This document shows positions 12,230 through 26,999 of a DNA stretch of 64,000 bases, piece after piece. Below the pieces are notes generated by a model. It was not told the DNA's origin. It did no database searches and saw only the letters and a list, made by a program, of their open reading frames with translations. Numbering within the stretch: position 1 is the first letter of the stretch; each line of letters starts with the position of its first letter. The position numbers and the translations under genes were made by a program. Source of the stretch: Pratylenchus scribneri (Eukaryota > Nematoda > Chromadorea > Rhabditida > Pratylenchidae); NCBI GenBank assembly GCA_030063045.1, contig JAQSEB010000004.1, positions 124,001 to 188,000 on the forward strand, written 5' to 3'.

Positions 12230-12955
12230 AATGTTTGGAATTCCATTTTATTCTATTTATATTCGATTCTATTTATATAATAATCTGTTACATTCTATTC
12301 CATTTATACTTTATTCAATTTATATTCTTTTCTATTTATATTCTTTTCTATTTATATTCTTTTCTATTCTATTCTATTTATATTCTATCCTATTCTATTC
12401 TATTTGTATTCTATTTCTATCTATTTATATTCTATTCTATACTATTTATATTTTATTCTATTATATTTATATTCTACTCTATTCTATTTGTTTTCAATCT
12501 ATTTATATTCTATCCAATTCTATTTATATATTCTATACTATTTATATTATAATTTCTATTCTATCTATTCTATTCTATTTGTATTCTATCTATTTATATT
12601 CTCTTCTATACTATTTATATTATATTCTATTATATTTATATTATATCTATTATATTTATATTCTACTCTATTCCATTTCCATTTGTTTTCTATCTATTAC
12701 TATTTATATTCTATTTCTATCCTATTCTATTCTATTTATATTCTATTTTCTATTCTATACTATTTATATTCTATTCTATTCTCTTTGTATTATATCTATT
12801 ATATTTAGATTCTATTCTATTCTATTCTATTTGTTTTCTATCTTTTTATATTCTTATTTATATTCTATACTACATATTATATTATATCTACTATTATATT
12901 TATATTCTTTTCTATTTATTATTTTCTATTATTATTCATATTTTTTAAAAATTTT
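12230..12955 (+). repeat. TATTC/TATTTATATTC microsatellite
   Basis: About 0.7 kb of TATTCTATTC and TATTTATATTC tracts. The long Tyr/Ile/Phe/Leu-only open frames here come from the repeat, not from a gene. Confidence 0.95.
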
Positions 12956-13975
12956 TAAAAATTCATAACTAAAAAACGTATAGAGTTCTAGGCCTAGATT
13001 TTTTTTATTTTTTAGCTAATAATTATTAAGATATAATCAGAAAATTTCAGACTGAAAACTCAGGCCGATTTTGAAAAATTGGTTTTTGAAAATTTTGATT
13101 TTTACCTGTATATTTGAAAATTTTTAAAAATTCATAACTAAAAAACGTATAGAGTTCTAGGCCTAGATTTTTTTTATTTTTTAGCTAATAATTATTAATA
13201 TATAATCAGAAAATTTCAGACTGAAAACTCAGGCCGATTTTGAAAAATTGGTTTTTGAAAATTTTGATTTTTACCTGTATATTTGAAAATTTTTAAAAAT
13301 TCATAACTAAAAAACGTATAGAGTTCTAGGCCTAGATTTTTTTATTTTTTAGCTAATAATTATTAAGATATAATCAGAAAATTTCAAACTGAAAACTCAG
13401 GCCGATTTTGAAAAATTGGTTTTTGAAAATTTTGATTTTTACCTGTATATTTGAAAATTTTTAAAAATTCATAACTAAAAAACGTATAGAGTTCTAGGCC
13501 TAGATTTTTTTATTTTTTAGCTAATAATTATTAAGATATAATCAGAAAATTTCAAACTGAAAACTCAGGCCGATTTTGAAAAATTGGTTTTTGAAAATTT
13601 TGATTTTTACCTGTATATTTGAAAATTTTTAAAAATTCATAACTAAAAAACGTATAGAGTTCTAGGCCTAGATTTTTTTTATTTTTTAGCTAATAATTAT
13701 TAAGATATAATCAGAAAATTTCAGACTGAAAACTCAGGCCGATTTTGAAAAATTGGTTTTTGAAAATTTTGATTTTTACCTGTATATTTGAAAATTTTTA
13801 AAAATTCATAACTAAAAAACGTATAGAGTTCTAGGCCTAGATTTTTTTTATTTTTTAGCTAATAATTATTAAGATTTAATCATAAAATTTCAGACTGAAA
13901 ACTCAGGCCGATTTTGAAAAATTGGTTTTTGAAAATTTTGATTTTTACCTGTATTTTTGAAAATTTTTAAAAATT
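12956..13975 (+). repeat. Six-copy 168-169-bp satellite
   Basis: The landmark CGTATAGAGTTCTAGG occurs at 12977, 13146, 13315, 13483, 13651 and 13820, giving periods of 168-169 bp. Copies are nearly identical, differing by one T in a T-run and a few substitutions. Each unit contains the 12-bp palindrome TCTAGGCCTAGA. No coding capacity is evident. Confidence 0.95.
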
Positions 13976-14084
13976 CTTATTTAAAATTATCCCTTTTATT
14001 GGTATTTTTAAAAAATTTTTTCATTGTTGAGGCAAAGAAATATGTCCCTAAAGACATGGGATTCAAATTAATTATCTAATACTT

Positions 14085-14200
14085 GTTAGCCGTTAGCGGA
14101 AGGTCAATAGGCATGTTTAGCGCAGTCGGTTACGCGCTCTCCGAATTTTTTTTGCCAAAGTTCGATTCGTGGAGCAAATTTTTTTTATTGAACCAGCTTT
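14085..14200 (+). mobile_element. tRNA-derived SINE-like element, copy 2
   Basis: A near-perfect A box (TTAGCGCAGTCGGTTACGCG, near 14118) is followed about 40 bases later by a B box (AGTTCGATTCGTGG, near 14158) and then a T-run. The anticodon arm is replaced by T-rich sequence, so it is not a working tRNA. A TATTC microsatellite begins about 80 bp downstream. Confidence 0.6.
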
Positions 14201-14274
14201 CAGAAATTGAATATTTCAATATTAAATCGACCATTTTGAATCCACATAGCAATGGCAGATCAACCTTGGATCTC

Positions 14275-14885
14275 ATATCTCATTTCTCATTTACCTCTAT
14301 TCTATTTCTATTATATTATATTTATTATCTATTCTATTTATGTTATATTCTATTCTATTATATTCTATTATGTTATGTTCTATTCTATTATATTTTTCTA
14401 TTCTATTTTCTATTATATAACTATAATCTATTTATATTCTTCTATTCTATTCTATTTATTTTCTATCTCTTTATATCCTATTCCTATCCTATCTATCCTA
14501 TTTTATTTATATTCTATTCTATTTTATTTATATTATTTTTTATTCTATTCTATCTATATCTATATTGTATTCTATTCTATTTATATTCTATTCTATTTTT
14601 ATTATTTTCTATTATATTTATATTCTATTCTATTCTATTCAATTCTATTCTATTTGTATTCTATTCTATTTTTATTATATTTTCTATTATATTTTATTCT
14701 ATTCTTTTTTATTTGTATTCTATCTATTTATATTCTATCCTATTCTATTTAAATTCTATTCTGTTTATATTCTATTCTATTTATATTCTATTCTATTTAT
14801 ATTCTTATCTATTTATATTCTATTCTATTTATATTCTATTTTATTCTATTATATTTATATTTATATTCTATTCTATTCTATTGTG
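14275..14885 (+). repeat. TATTC/TATTTATATTC microsatellite, second tract
   Basis: This is the same repeat type as 12230-12955. It lies between two oppositely oriented tRNA-derived elements (14085-14200 on + and 14905-15010 on -). Confidence 0.95.
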
Positions 14886-14904
14886 TTAATAGAAATAGAA
14901 TCTT

Positions 14905-15010
14905 TATTTAAAAAAAATATCTTTCTCGCGACGGAATCGAACCAAAATCAAAGATCAAAAAGGAAAAAATATTGAACGCAACCAACTCTGCCAAATATGG
15001 CCATGATTTC
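14905..15010 (-). mobile_element. tRNA-derived SINE-like element, copy 3 (inverted)
   Basis: On the minus strand an A box (TTTGGCAGAGTTGGTTGCG) is followed by a T-rich middle, then a B box (TGGTTCGATTCCG) and GTCGCGAGAAAGAT. It shares the GCCATATTTGGC lead-in with copy 1 at 11890. The copies therefore look like one family rather than chance boxes. Confidence 0.6.
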
Positions 15011-15210
15011 GTTATAAATTAAATATAATAGAGACCCAAATCTCATCAATTTTTAATACACAATCTCACCATCATTTGGTTTTAATCTTTGTTCCTCCAA
15101 ATTTCCCAATAGAATACAATAAAAATAATTCACAAAACATATGAATGCCCATTACATATCTATAGAATTTAATTCCAGTCAAATCCACTACTTTAATAAT
15201 TAATTTCATT

Positions 15211-15474
15211 TTGAAGGGCATTTGGCCCCCAGAATTGATTCCACTCTTCCAAAGGGATGGCCGATTCCCGGAATGGGTGGATGCCGACGAATTACGGCAA
15301 TCCATTCGTACGGCCTCTTCCCTGTACAACAATTTCGATTCCCATCCGGCCCTTTCCCTTTCCACTTTTGTCGATGGCCGACTTCATCGTTCCCTGCATT
15401 CAACAAGTTCAAATTCGTCAAGTTGGAGACAAAGAATTCTTTCGGAAAAGGATGCAAACAATAATCAAAATTGA
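15211..15474 (+). CDS. Unrecognised open exon, possible gene remnant
   Basis: A frame of 87 codons (start MKGIWPPELIPLFQRDGRF) follows a possible acceptor (TTTTGAAG). Two other frames, one on each strand, are also open here, so coding is uncertain. I do not recognise the product. No convincing upstream exon is visible across the repeats at 11704-15010. It could be a decayed exon displaced by repeat growth. Confidence 0.2.
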   Translation: MKGIWPPELIPLFQRDGRFPEWVDADELRQSIRTASSLYNNFDSHPALSLSTFVDGRLHRSLHSTSSNSSSWRQRILSEKDANNNQN

Positions 15475-15685
15475 AATGAAGAATTTTACTTTATTTTTAA
15501 TAATTTTCGAATGAATCAGACAAATTGGGGACAAATAAAATGATTAATTTGGTGAACAAAAAATGATAAGAAATGCAAAAATATAACAAAAAGTGAATGA
15601 TATTCCCCTTGGCTAAAGTCATTCTCTCTTCTCCCAAATTATTTATATATTTTCTCCATTTTTTTGCTCTCTAAATAATTAATTT

Positions 15686-16297
15686 ATGGCCGAATTATTT
15701 ACCAATACAAAATTGTACAGAAATCGAGGCGGAAATGAAGAAATAAATGCCGAAGAATTGGAGGTCCCCATTTTCTCAAATTTGGCATATTTTTTAAATT
15801 TCCAAGGGTCTTTCACTGGCATTGTACTTCTCGGCCAATTGGTGCCATCCATGCCGCCAATTTACCCCACAACTTCGAACATTTTATGAAAGGGCCAATG
15901 AGGGGGAGGCCAAAAAATCATTGGAAATTGTTTTCATTTCGCAAGACAAAAGCAAAGAAGAATTTGTGGAATATTTGAAGGAACATGGCAATTGGCTTTT
16001 CCTTCAACATGGCCACATTTCAGCAAAGTCCCATTGGAGGAAAATGGCACAAAAATAATTTTATTTATAGGGAATTAAAATTGAAATATGGAATTTCGGG
16101 ATTGCCTTCCCTCATAATTGTTCAAAAGAATGGCAAAATTATAAGTTTGGATGGAGTGGAGGAAGTACAAAATTGTTTCTCCATTTTAGATGTACATTAT
16201 TCCCTGTGAGGAAATATTAAAATTAATATTCAAATTTTAGGGCAAAAAGGCCGACGAATTATTGACAAATTGGGCAGAAAATAACAAACAAAAATGA
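15686..16297 (+). CDS. Tryparedoxin/nucleoredoxin-like thioredoxin-fold protein
   Basis: This is a small cytosolic-type oxidoreductase that would reduce disulfides in partner proteins. It starts with MAELFTNTKLYRNRGG. A 43-bp intron (GTCCCC...CCAAG) precedes GLSLALYFSANWCHPCRQF, with the active site WCHPC where the family usually has WCPPC. The next exon reads LEIVFISQDKSKEEFVEYL and NWLFLQHGHISAK. A second 43-bp intron starting GTCCC then joins AK to ELKLKYGISGLPSLIIVQKN, which contains the cis-Pro (LP) loop. A third intron leads to GKKADELLTNWAENNKQK and the stop. At about 145 residues the length fits one tryparedoxin domain. It sits 338 bp upstream of dihydropyrimidinase on the same strand, so co-transcription is possible. 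No signal peptide is seen. Confidence 0.85.
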
Positions 16298-16635
16298 ATG
16301 AAAGAATGAGAATGAAAAGAAATTGGTTTTGATAATTTATTCCAGCAATTTCCATCCATTTCCCTCCAATCTATTTTATTATTGTATTTATTCCAATTCG
16401 GCACTTTATCAATATTAATCGCAAAATAATAAAAAAAATATATTAATACTCTCTCTTTTCCCCATCAAATTCTCGTTTTTCCTTTCGATCGTCTGGGACA
16501 AAACTATTTTGACGGAGGAACTATAAATTGTTTTGGACCCAGCCCAAATCGATTTCCTCCAATTGTTTTCCCTCATTTTTTGGCCAATTTTTTTTTTTGA
16601 ACATTTGTCTATTATTTCTAAAATAAAGAAATATA

Positions 16636-19827
<3,192 letters not shown>

Positions 19828-20125
19828 AATTTTGAATAAAAATTATATAATTTTAAGTGGAAAAAGCCGAAATCTGTGAAGCGAACATGAAATTGGAAAT
19901 TTGGTGAAGAAAATAAAAATACATTTCATTCATCATTTGATAAATTTTGTAAAAAGAATTGTTAATTCGAATGTCCCAATAATATAATAAAATTAGTTCT
20001 TTCTGGATATTTTTTTCATGGAAAATAAAGGATACAGAGCAAATACTCAACTGAAAAGATAAATTGGAATTATGCCAATTATGGGATAAATGACAATTCC
20101 AACCAATCATCAAAATAGATATAAT

Positions 20126-20818
20126 TCAAGCCAAAACACAATTCACTTCTGTGACCAATCGATTAGGCAATCCCATCCCTGGTCTGAATTCCCATTGCAT
20201 CATTGCATTACAATTCAATGTTGCAGTCACAACAGTTCCAATTGGATTAAGTGGGCCACCTTGGTTCACATTGAACTGAAAAAGTGTCCGAAATTCGCCA
20301 TCATTCCCTCCAATTTAAAATTGCCTGCATGAAAACTTGTCCCCCGGGTTGAGCCGTGCAAGTAATCGTCAATGAGGCACATCCAGCTGCGTCACAACAT
20401 TGAACTCCCGGTGTGGTTGGAGTGGTAGTTCCTTGATTCACGTCGCCCGGAGTCAACGTAATTGTGGCCAATGTACATTGTGAACAGGGATTTAGTGTGG
20501 TTGTGGTCGTTGTTGTTGTTGTCGTGGTCGAAGTGGTTGTGGTGGTTTCGGTAGCTGGAATTGTGGTTGTTGTTGCGGCTGCCGTTGTTGTGGCTACGGC
20601 TGGAGCGGCGGTGGTCGTTGTGTCTTTTTGGGTATTTTTGGGCAATTATTCACCAATTTAATTTATTAATTACCTGTCGCTGCCGGGGCGGCCATAGGAC
20701 TAGTTTGCATACAAGGGCCACCAGTTTTGATGAAAACGGCAATAAAAAATAATAAACAAAACAAAAGAGGAAATGGTAGTGGAATTGAAGGAAAGGTTAA
20801 ATTGGCTGCGGGGCTCAT
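20126..20818 (-). CDS. Secreted Thr-rich C6/DUF281-type protein, copy 1
   Basis: Function unknown; the architecture suggests an extracellular mucin-like protein. Met 20818 begins a leader with a hydrophobic run (PLPFPLLFCLLFFIAVFI). Then comes a linker built almost only of Thr with Ala and Pro, ending in a run of about eleven Thr, likely heavily O-glycosylated. The folded part has paired cysteines: NPCSQCTLATITLTPGD, TTPGVQCCDAAGCASLTITC, FNVNQGGPLNPIG, TLNCNAMMQWEFRPGMG and EVNCVLA. This matches the six-cysteine C6 (DUF281) modules of nematode secreted proteins as I know them. An upstream Met (MLALPSTHHHF) is possible but would place charged sequence before the leader. It is a tandem duplicate of the next gene. 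Confidence 0.8.
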
Positions 20819-21191
20819 CTTCGGCGCGATGCAATTAATCAAAATGAAATGATGATGAGTTGAGGGAAGGGCGAGCATTGGAATTAAAAAGGGGGCTGGA
20901 AGATGCGCAAAAAGTGAATGTTGAAATTAATTCGAATGCGGAAGAAGAAACAAGCTTATTCCCCACAAAAATTGTTGCTTAAATGGCAAATCCAATTAAA
21001 CATTTGAGCCGGCATTTCCCTTTGCCCCCTCCTTTGTTTTCGGGTAATCTCGTCATTTATGTGTTAATTCACTCTAATATTTGTATTTGCAATATGTTGC
21101 GAATAATTTTTGGCAAAAATGATGTCTTTTATGGAAAATAAAAGAATATGAGCATCAAATCATCCGTGTAATCCACCATTCCACATTTCCA

Positions 21192-21821
21192 TCATCCACC
21201 TCCAGCCAAAACACAATTCACTTCGGTGATTATTCGGTTTGGCATTCCCATTCCGGGTCTGAATTCCCATTGCATCATTGCATTACAATTCAGCGTGGCA
21301 GTCACAACAGTTCCAATTGGATTAAGTGGGCCTCCTTGGTTCACATTGAACTAAAAATAATTAAAATGGAATTGGCCAAATTCATTCTAATTATTCCAAC
21401 CTGCATGAACACTAGGCCACCTGGCAATGCCGTGCAAGTCACTACCAACGATGAACAACCCATTGCATCGCAACATTGCACCCCCGGAGTGGTTGGAGTT
21501 GCCGTGTTCATTCCATCCCCAGGGGTCAAAGTGATTGTGGCCAATGTACATTGGGCACATGGATTCGTGGTTGTGGTTGTAGTCGTTGTCGTTGTTGTTG
21601 TCGTGGTTGTTGTGGAGGTGGTCGTAGGAGCCAAGGTTGTGGTTGTGGGAGCTAGGGTTGTGGTGGCTTAAAATGTGAATAATTAAGGAAAGAATTAATG
21701 AACTTGTTGTGATGACTGGTTGAGCAATTGTGCTGGTACTGGGACATGGACCAATCATTGGCAAAATAGTGGCCAAAAATAACAATAAATAGATCAATAG
21801 AATGGGATGAATGATGCCCAT
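21192..21821 (-). CDS. Secreted Thr-rich C6/DUF281-type protein, copy 2
   Basis: Paralogue of the gene at 20126-20818, on the same strand 374 bp away. Met 21821 opens a signal peptide (MGIIHPILLIYLLLFLATIL). After a short intron there is a Thr tract (TLAPTTTSTTTT and onward, about sixteen Thr in a row) and the cysteine module: NPCAQCTLATITLTPGD, TTPGVQCCDAMGCSSLVVTC, PLNPIGTVVTATLNCNAMMQ, WEFRPGMG and EVNCVLAGGG. The module is almost identical to copy 1, while leader and linker differ strongly. That fits a mucin-like stalk that evolves fast by codon-repeat expansion. Secreted or cuticle-surface placement is inference. No catalytic motif is visible. Confidence 0.82.
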
Positions 21822-22175
21822 TCTAATGTGAATTTCGATTGGAATTTAAGTGCACCAGGGCAGAAGGAATGGGTGGCAAAAAAGGCGAGAGCCGCTTTCC
21901 CTTTTTTTCAAGTTCGAAGCAAGTTTTTCCACTCAAATTTAGGCGGCATAATTACCTGCTGAATGGATGTGCCCCTTTTCTCGCGCGGAAGAAGGGCGAA
22001 AGGGGCTGAAGAAGGAATCGACGGGAAAAGCTTTCATTTTAAAGAGGGAAAAGTAAACACAGAATTTCCTTTTTGTTTTATTGAAAATTATTGAAATGAA
22101 AGAAAAGTAATAAAATGGCAGGAATTGAAGTTGGCGCATTGGGTAAAGAATAAAATAAATAATTTTGGTGATTTA

Positions 22176-24989
22176 TTATTCTTCTTCCTCTTTCCCTTCA
22201 ATTGTTGTATCCAAAACAATTTGAGCCATTTTTAAGGAGGATTCTGAAAAAATAAAATAAATAAAAAATTGAATTGGCCACAACCATTTGGCCTTTGAAT
22301 GCAATGAATGCTTCGATTGGGGTAAATGAAAATATAATAGAGAACAAGTCCAATGGCCAACATAGTGACGGCATAAACAATGATTAGAGGATCCTGGGGG
22401 ATGAATTTTTGAAAGATTGAATTCACTTTATGGACGAACATTTCTGGCCGAAATAACCAACATTGAGAGAAATGTGAGCAGACAAATGATGGGCAAAATA
22501 ATTGGAGTGCGGATTGCATCCTTTCGGAAAGGAAATTGCCTAAAGCGCATATACAGTAAGGCAATCACCGTACAACTCTTTTGCATCCAAAGTGAATAAG
22601 ACCTGTAGCGGAAAATATTACGGAAATGAAATTGAGACATGTTGTATTCGAAAAAAAAGTCATAAAAATAAGTCATTCAAAAGATGTCAAAATTAAATTA
22701 AACTAGCAAATTGAATTCTAGGCTAGCTAATATGAATAATTTCGCTTGTTTTAATTCCGCCTATTTGCCCCAAAATAATTCCACCTGTTTTTAATTCCGC
22801 CTGTTTTATTTGCCCCAAAATAATTCCACCTGTTTTATTTGCACTAAAATAATTCCGCCTGTTTTATTTGCCCCAAAATAATTCCGCCTGTTTAATTTGC
22901 CCCAAAATAATTCCGCCTGTTTTATTTGCCCCAAAATAATTCCGCCTGTTTAATTTGCCCCAAAATAATTCCGCCTGTTTTATTTGCACTAAAATAATTC
23001 CGCCTGTTTTATTTGCACTAAAATAATTCCGCCTGTTTTATTTGCCCCAAAATAATTCCGCCTGTTTTATTTGCCCCAAAATAATTCCGCCTGTTTTATT
23101 TGCCCCAAAATAATTCCGCCTGTTTTATTTGCCCCAAAATAATTCCGCCTGTTTTATTTGCACCAAAATAATTCCGCCTATTTGCCCCAATCTAATTCGG
23201 TCTTTTTTCGCATGTTTTGCATTAAATAATTCGCCTATTTAATTCTGCCTGATTAACCCCCTTACTAAATAAATTTATAACATCAATACATTATTAATTT
23301 ATTTTAGTGTTAGTTGAAACATGAAAATAGATTAATTTTAATAAGATTCATTTCCCTCTTCCTAAATAGCCTTCACATGGAGATTAATTCAATTAATAAA
23401 ATTTATTCATGAATAACCCACATATATCCAATCAAATGATCCAAATCGCCGATGAATGAGAGGAAAATAAGGACAATCATCTGAATTTAATTTAAATATT
23501 CATCATATTTTTTAAATGAATGAATGAATTAATACTTCATAAAGGACAGCCACCCTTGGGCTCATTGAATTTTGATGGATTGCACTAAGAACTGGTGGCA
23601 TTATGCCGTTTTTTGCACCCGCAAATACATAGCTGACATATAAACGTGGGAAATGGTTGAAATTGAAATACTTCTCCATTCATTTTACCGTGAAGAGGCA
23701 AAAACACTGCTATTCAAATTGCCCAATAAAAGAAGGGCAATGAGGAAAGGAATGGCACTCGAAAAGTTGCCCATTGTTTTTTCAGCAAATTTCTAGAAAA
23801 TAAATAATAAAATTCATCAAAAAATACTACCACGGCGACGGCATCAGTTTGAAGGAATTCATCGACGCTGATCACCGCAAAATATGCAATATTCATGAGT
23901 AAATAGACAACGGCGGAAATGGCAATGCCACAGAGGGCGGCAATAGGCAGAACTCTCCTTGGATTTTCGATTTCCTCGGTGGCAAAATTGAGTATATCCC
24001 AGCCTAAAAATACAACAAAATGATAATTTAATTGAGGAATTTGAATGACCATTATAGGCCAATAAACTGGCATAAAGGGCCAAAACAATTTCACCAGACT
24101 CGGCCTTCGTTCCCTCGAAAATTTGTTGAAATGCCTGATTTTGGCCATTGAAAAATATTTGGTAAAGGCCGGTTAAAATGATCAGAGAAATGATGGCCAA
24201 TTTGATGATTGTCAAAATAACCTATACAGAGGGAAGGAATGAAAGGGAATTTTTGCCATTTTACTTGGAATCGACCGGCAATTTTGTTCTAATTTTAAAA
24301 GGAAAGGAGTCAAAAATGGGAAATATTTAATTTAGATTATTACGAGTGAGAATAAATTCATAAAGCAAATTAGCCAAATGGCCAAATAGCCGATCAATCG
24401 CTTCAATAATTGGGCATATTCCGGATGAATTGGCCAAATTGGATTGATCCCCTGAAAAACATATTCCCCAAAGGTGAGTGTTTGAATGGCCATTATTGTG
24501 GGGAATGTCAATGAGGATGAAACCCAGAGGAAGGCGGCGGCTACCGGGTGCCTGTGAAATTAGAAAATTAGAAATTAAATAATATTAAAAATAATAAAAA
24601 CAATTAAATAAATAATATTAAAAAATACAAAAATAAACTTGCCATTTTGCATGTGACAAATAGGCAAAATCCCCACCCGATTTTCGAATTGTTGTTCCTA
24701 AATTTATTGTATTTTTGTTTGAATTATTCCATTTTTTCATTGACTTGCCTAATTCCACGTAAACCAATGCCCCGCAGGCGGCAATCAAAGCACCAACCGC
24801 CCAAACGCAAAGGGAAAGACCCATTGAGCCGGTGTGCCGAAGAATGGAGGTTGGTGAAATGAATATGCCTTTCAATTAATACTATATTTAGAATTAGAGT
24901 ATTTTGGGCCAACCTGAACCCACAATGTCCCCAATACAGTAGGCAATTCCCTCGAAAATGCCAATTTTATTGTTTTCCTTTTTCATCAT
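22176..24989 (-). CDS. SLC7-type amino acid transporter (AAT family)
   Basis: This is a twelve-span exchanger of the plasma membrane. Met 24989 begins [20 protein letters not shown], and the TM1 signature is completed across an intron as [17 protein letters not shown]. Further segments are [170 protein letters not shown] and [20 protein letters not shown]. The tail ends [14 protein letters not shown]. In the loop before TM4 ([14 protein letters not shown]) the cysteine that links vertebrate light chains to a heavy chain is a Trp, so heavy-chain pairing by disulfide is not expected. One intron carries an inverted GGCGGAATTA minisatellite array. Confidence 0.9.
22738..23200 (-). repeat. Minisatellite array 2, GGCGGAATTA family, inverted
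   Basis: About sixteen 29-bp units read in reverse (TAATTCCGCC followed by TGTTTTATTTGCCCCAAAA). Some units have TTTGCACTAAAA or TTTAATTTGCCCC. The array lies in an intron of the amino acid transporter. Degenerate units continue to about 23260. Confidence 0.95.
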
Positions 24990-25270
24990 TTTGTTTAATT
25001 CTTAAAAAAATATTTTTTGGAAGGAAATTTTACTTTGAAATGTGAGGAAATTTTCTCCTATTTTGGTCTTGAATTTCCACATTTTTATTGATAAAATTTG
25101 AGGCTTGAAAAATCAACGTTTGTGGCTTATTTTTGGCCATTAAAATATTTATATTTGTTTTGGAAAAAGGGCAAAATCCCATTTTACTCAATTTGGGCTA
25201 TTCCGTTGATCATCAATAAAATAAATATTACAAATATTTGAGCGGATTGGGCACAATTACCCCATTATTT

Positions 25271-25702
25271 TGTAATATCCCCCAAATATTTCCCAATCCG
25301 ATTATTTCTGTCCCGCCCACATGCTTTCAACACATTTGGCGGCCGATTGCTCAACCCGGCTGAAGATGAACTTCACTTAAGATTTGGCCCAGAACATCCT
25401 CCCCCTTTAAAATATTTTTTCTCCCCTCTTCTTTCCCTTCACCTTTTTTAATATTTTTAATTCTTTAATCCATTGTCCCCCAGTTTTCCCCCTCACAATT
25501 ATTTAATATTTATTTAATTCACTTTTTCTTTTAAAATTTACTTTTAATAAATAAATGCTCCCCCAAAATTCATTCCTTTTATTAGAGTCTAGGGGTAATG
25601 CCAGAGGCCTCCGGGACCTTCGGGCAACCTGGAAAGTCTTTCGAACCTGTCGCTTTCCCCGACCAATTCCCCTTAAATTCCGGAGTCTCACCCCACATTA
25701 CA
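25271..25702 (+). repeat. 5' LTR
   Basis: 432 bp with TG...CA ends and short inverted termini (TGTAAT/ATTACA). It looks identical to the copy at 29305-29736. An 87-codon open frame that starts inside it appears in truncated form in the other LTR and is not a gene. Confidence 0.93.
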
Positions 25703-25721
25703 TGGTGCCGCTAGCAGGGGC
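25703..25721 (+). promoter_or_regulatory. Putative primer binding site
   Basis: TGGTGCCGCTAGCAGGGGC directly abuts the 5' LTR. The leading TGG complements a tRNA CCA end, the usual start of a minus-strand primer site. The matching tRNA is not identified. Confidence 0.7.
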
Positions 25722-26999
25722 TGGCTATTTAAAAATCGCGAATTTAAATAGTTTTGACTCCGTTATGCGAGATCGGGGATCTGTCTCTTTATTTGAATTC
25801 TTGGAAGCCAAAAAATAAATAAATGAATAATTAAAAATAAGCTGCAGCTATTAAAAGGCAAATGCGCATAGCCCTGTGATAAAAAAATGTCCATTCTATT
25901 TTTCGTATTTAAGCCTTAATTGGCCATGAAAAATAACAAAAAAAAAAATTTTATAATAATGGACAAAATGAGCGAAATAAAAAAATAAATAAATGGGAGA
26001 AAATTAAAATATTTAAAATAATATTCCCCCACTTTAAATTCTCCATCTCCACTTCCAAATTCCTAACCATTTAAATAAATATTTTTTTCCAACTCCCTAT
26101 TCAAATGCCCTTTTTTCTTTTTCGACTAAACGGCCTGATCAACCGTTCTCGATTAATAAATAATGAAATTAAAATAATAAAATATAAAATGGGCAAAATT
26201 AAATAAAAAAATTTCTTAATCGCTCAGGCATCCAATTTCAAAATTGAGGCCGATAAAAACACCTGCAAGTCGATTGCAAACATCGAAAGAATGGGGATGA
26301 CAAATTTTTCACACCTTTCAAGTTTCTTTTCAACCATCACATCCAACCACCAAAATTTACCACCAAAAATAAACATTTCTCAATTCAATTGAAATGGAAT
26401 TTGCACATCCTCTATCCTCTTCTCAAAAAAACCCAATTCGTTATCGGGCGAAGGTCCAAAAATTGTGAAATTGGCTAAACAAAAAAAAAATCGCCTGATG
26501 AGAATGGAAATGAAAGGGGAATTAATTTTTTATTAAACAAAGGTTTGGAAAAAAATTAATATTACAATTTGTCAATATAAAAAGAAGAGAAAGGAAAAAG
26601 AAGGTCAACAATCACCAATCTTGCCACCGAATCTGTAGCAAACAATTCAAATAGCAATTGAATCTAATGAGATAAAATCACCATCCAATGGAGAAGGAAA
26701 AAAGAAGGAATGGTAACAATTGGAGGAAAGATGACAATTCCTCAACAAATGGGAATTGGCCAATTCAAACATCATTGTTAAAGTTACCAACCACTCAGTT
26801 ATTTTCACTGATTTACCAAATTTAAATTTCTTTCCAATACTCCAAATTGAGTTGCCCAATGGCCCATCATCATTATTCATTACTAAATGAATGGACACAA
26901 TCAAAGCAAAAAAAAAAAATTGAATTGCCAAAGTGAAAACCAAAGTGATGGTTAGCCACTGCCAATAGGCCCCCATATGGGTTTAAACTGCCTGGCAAC

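Noticed and set aside
12150..14975. Long Tyr/Phe/Leu/Ile/Ser open frames (up to 272 codons)
   Set aside because: They come from the TATTC microsatellite, which lacks stops in some frames.
15985..16075. Apparent frameshift in the tryparedoxin-like gene
   Set aside because: A 43-bp intron starting GTCCC after ...HISA and ending TTTATAG restores the frame as AKELKLKYGISGLP.
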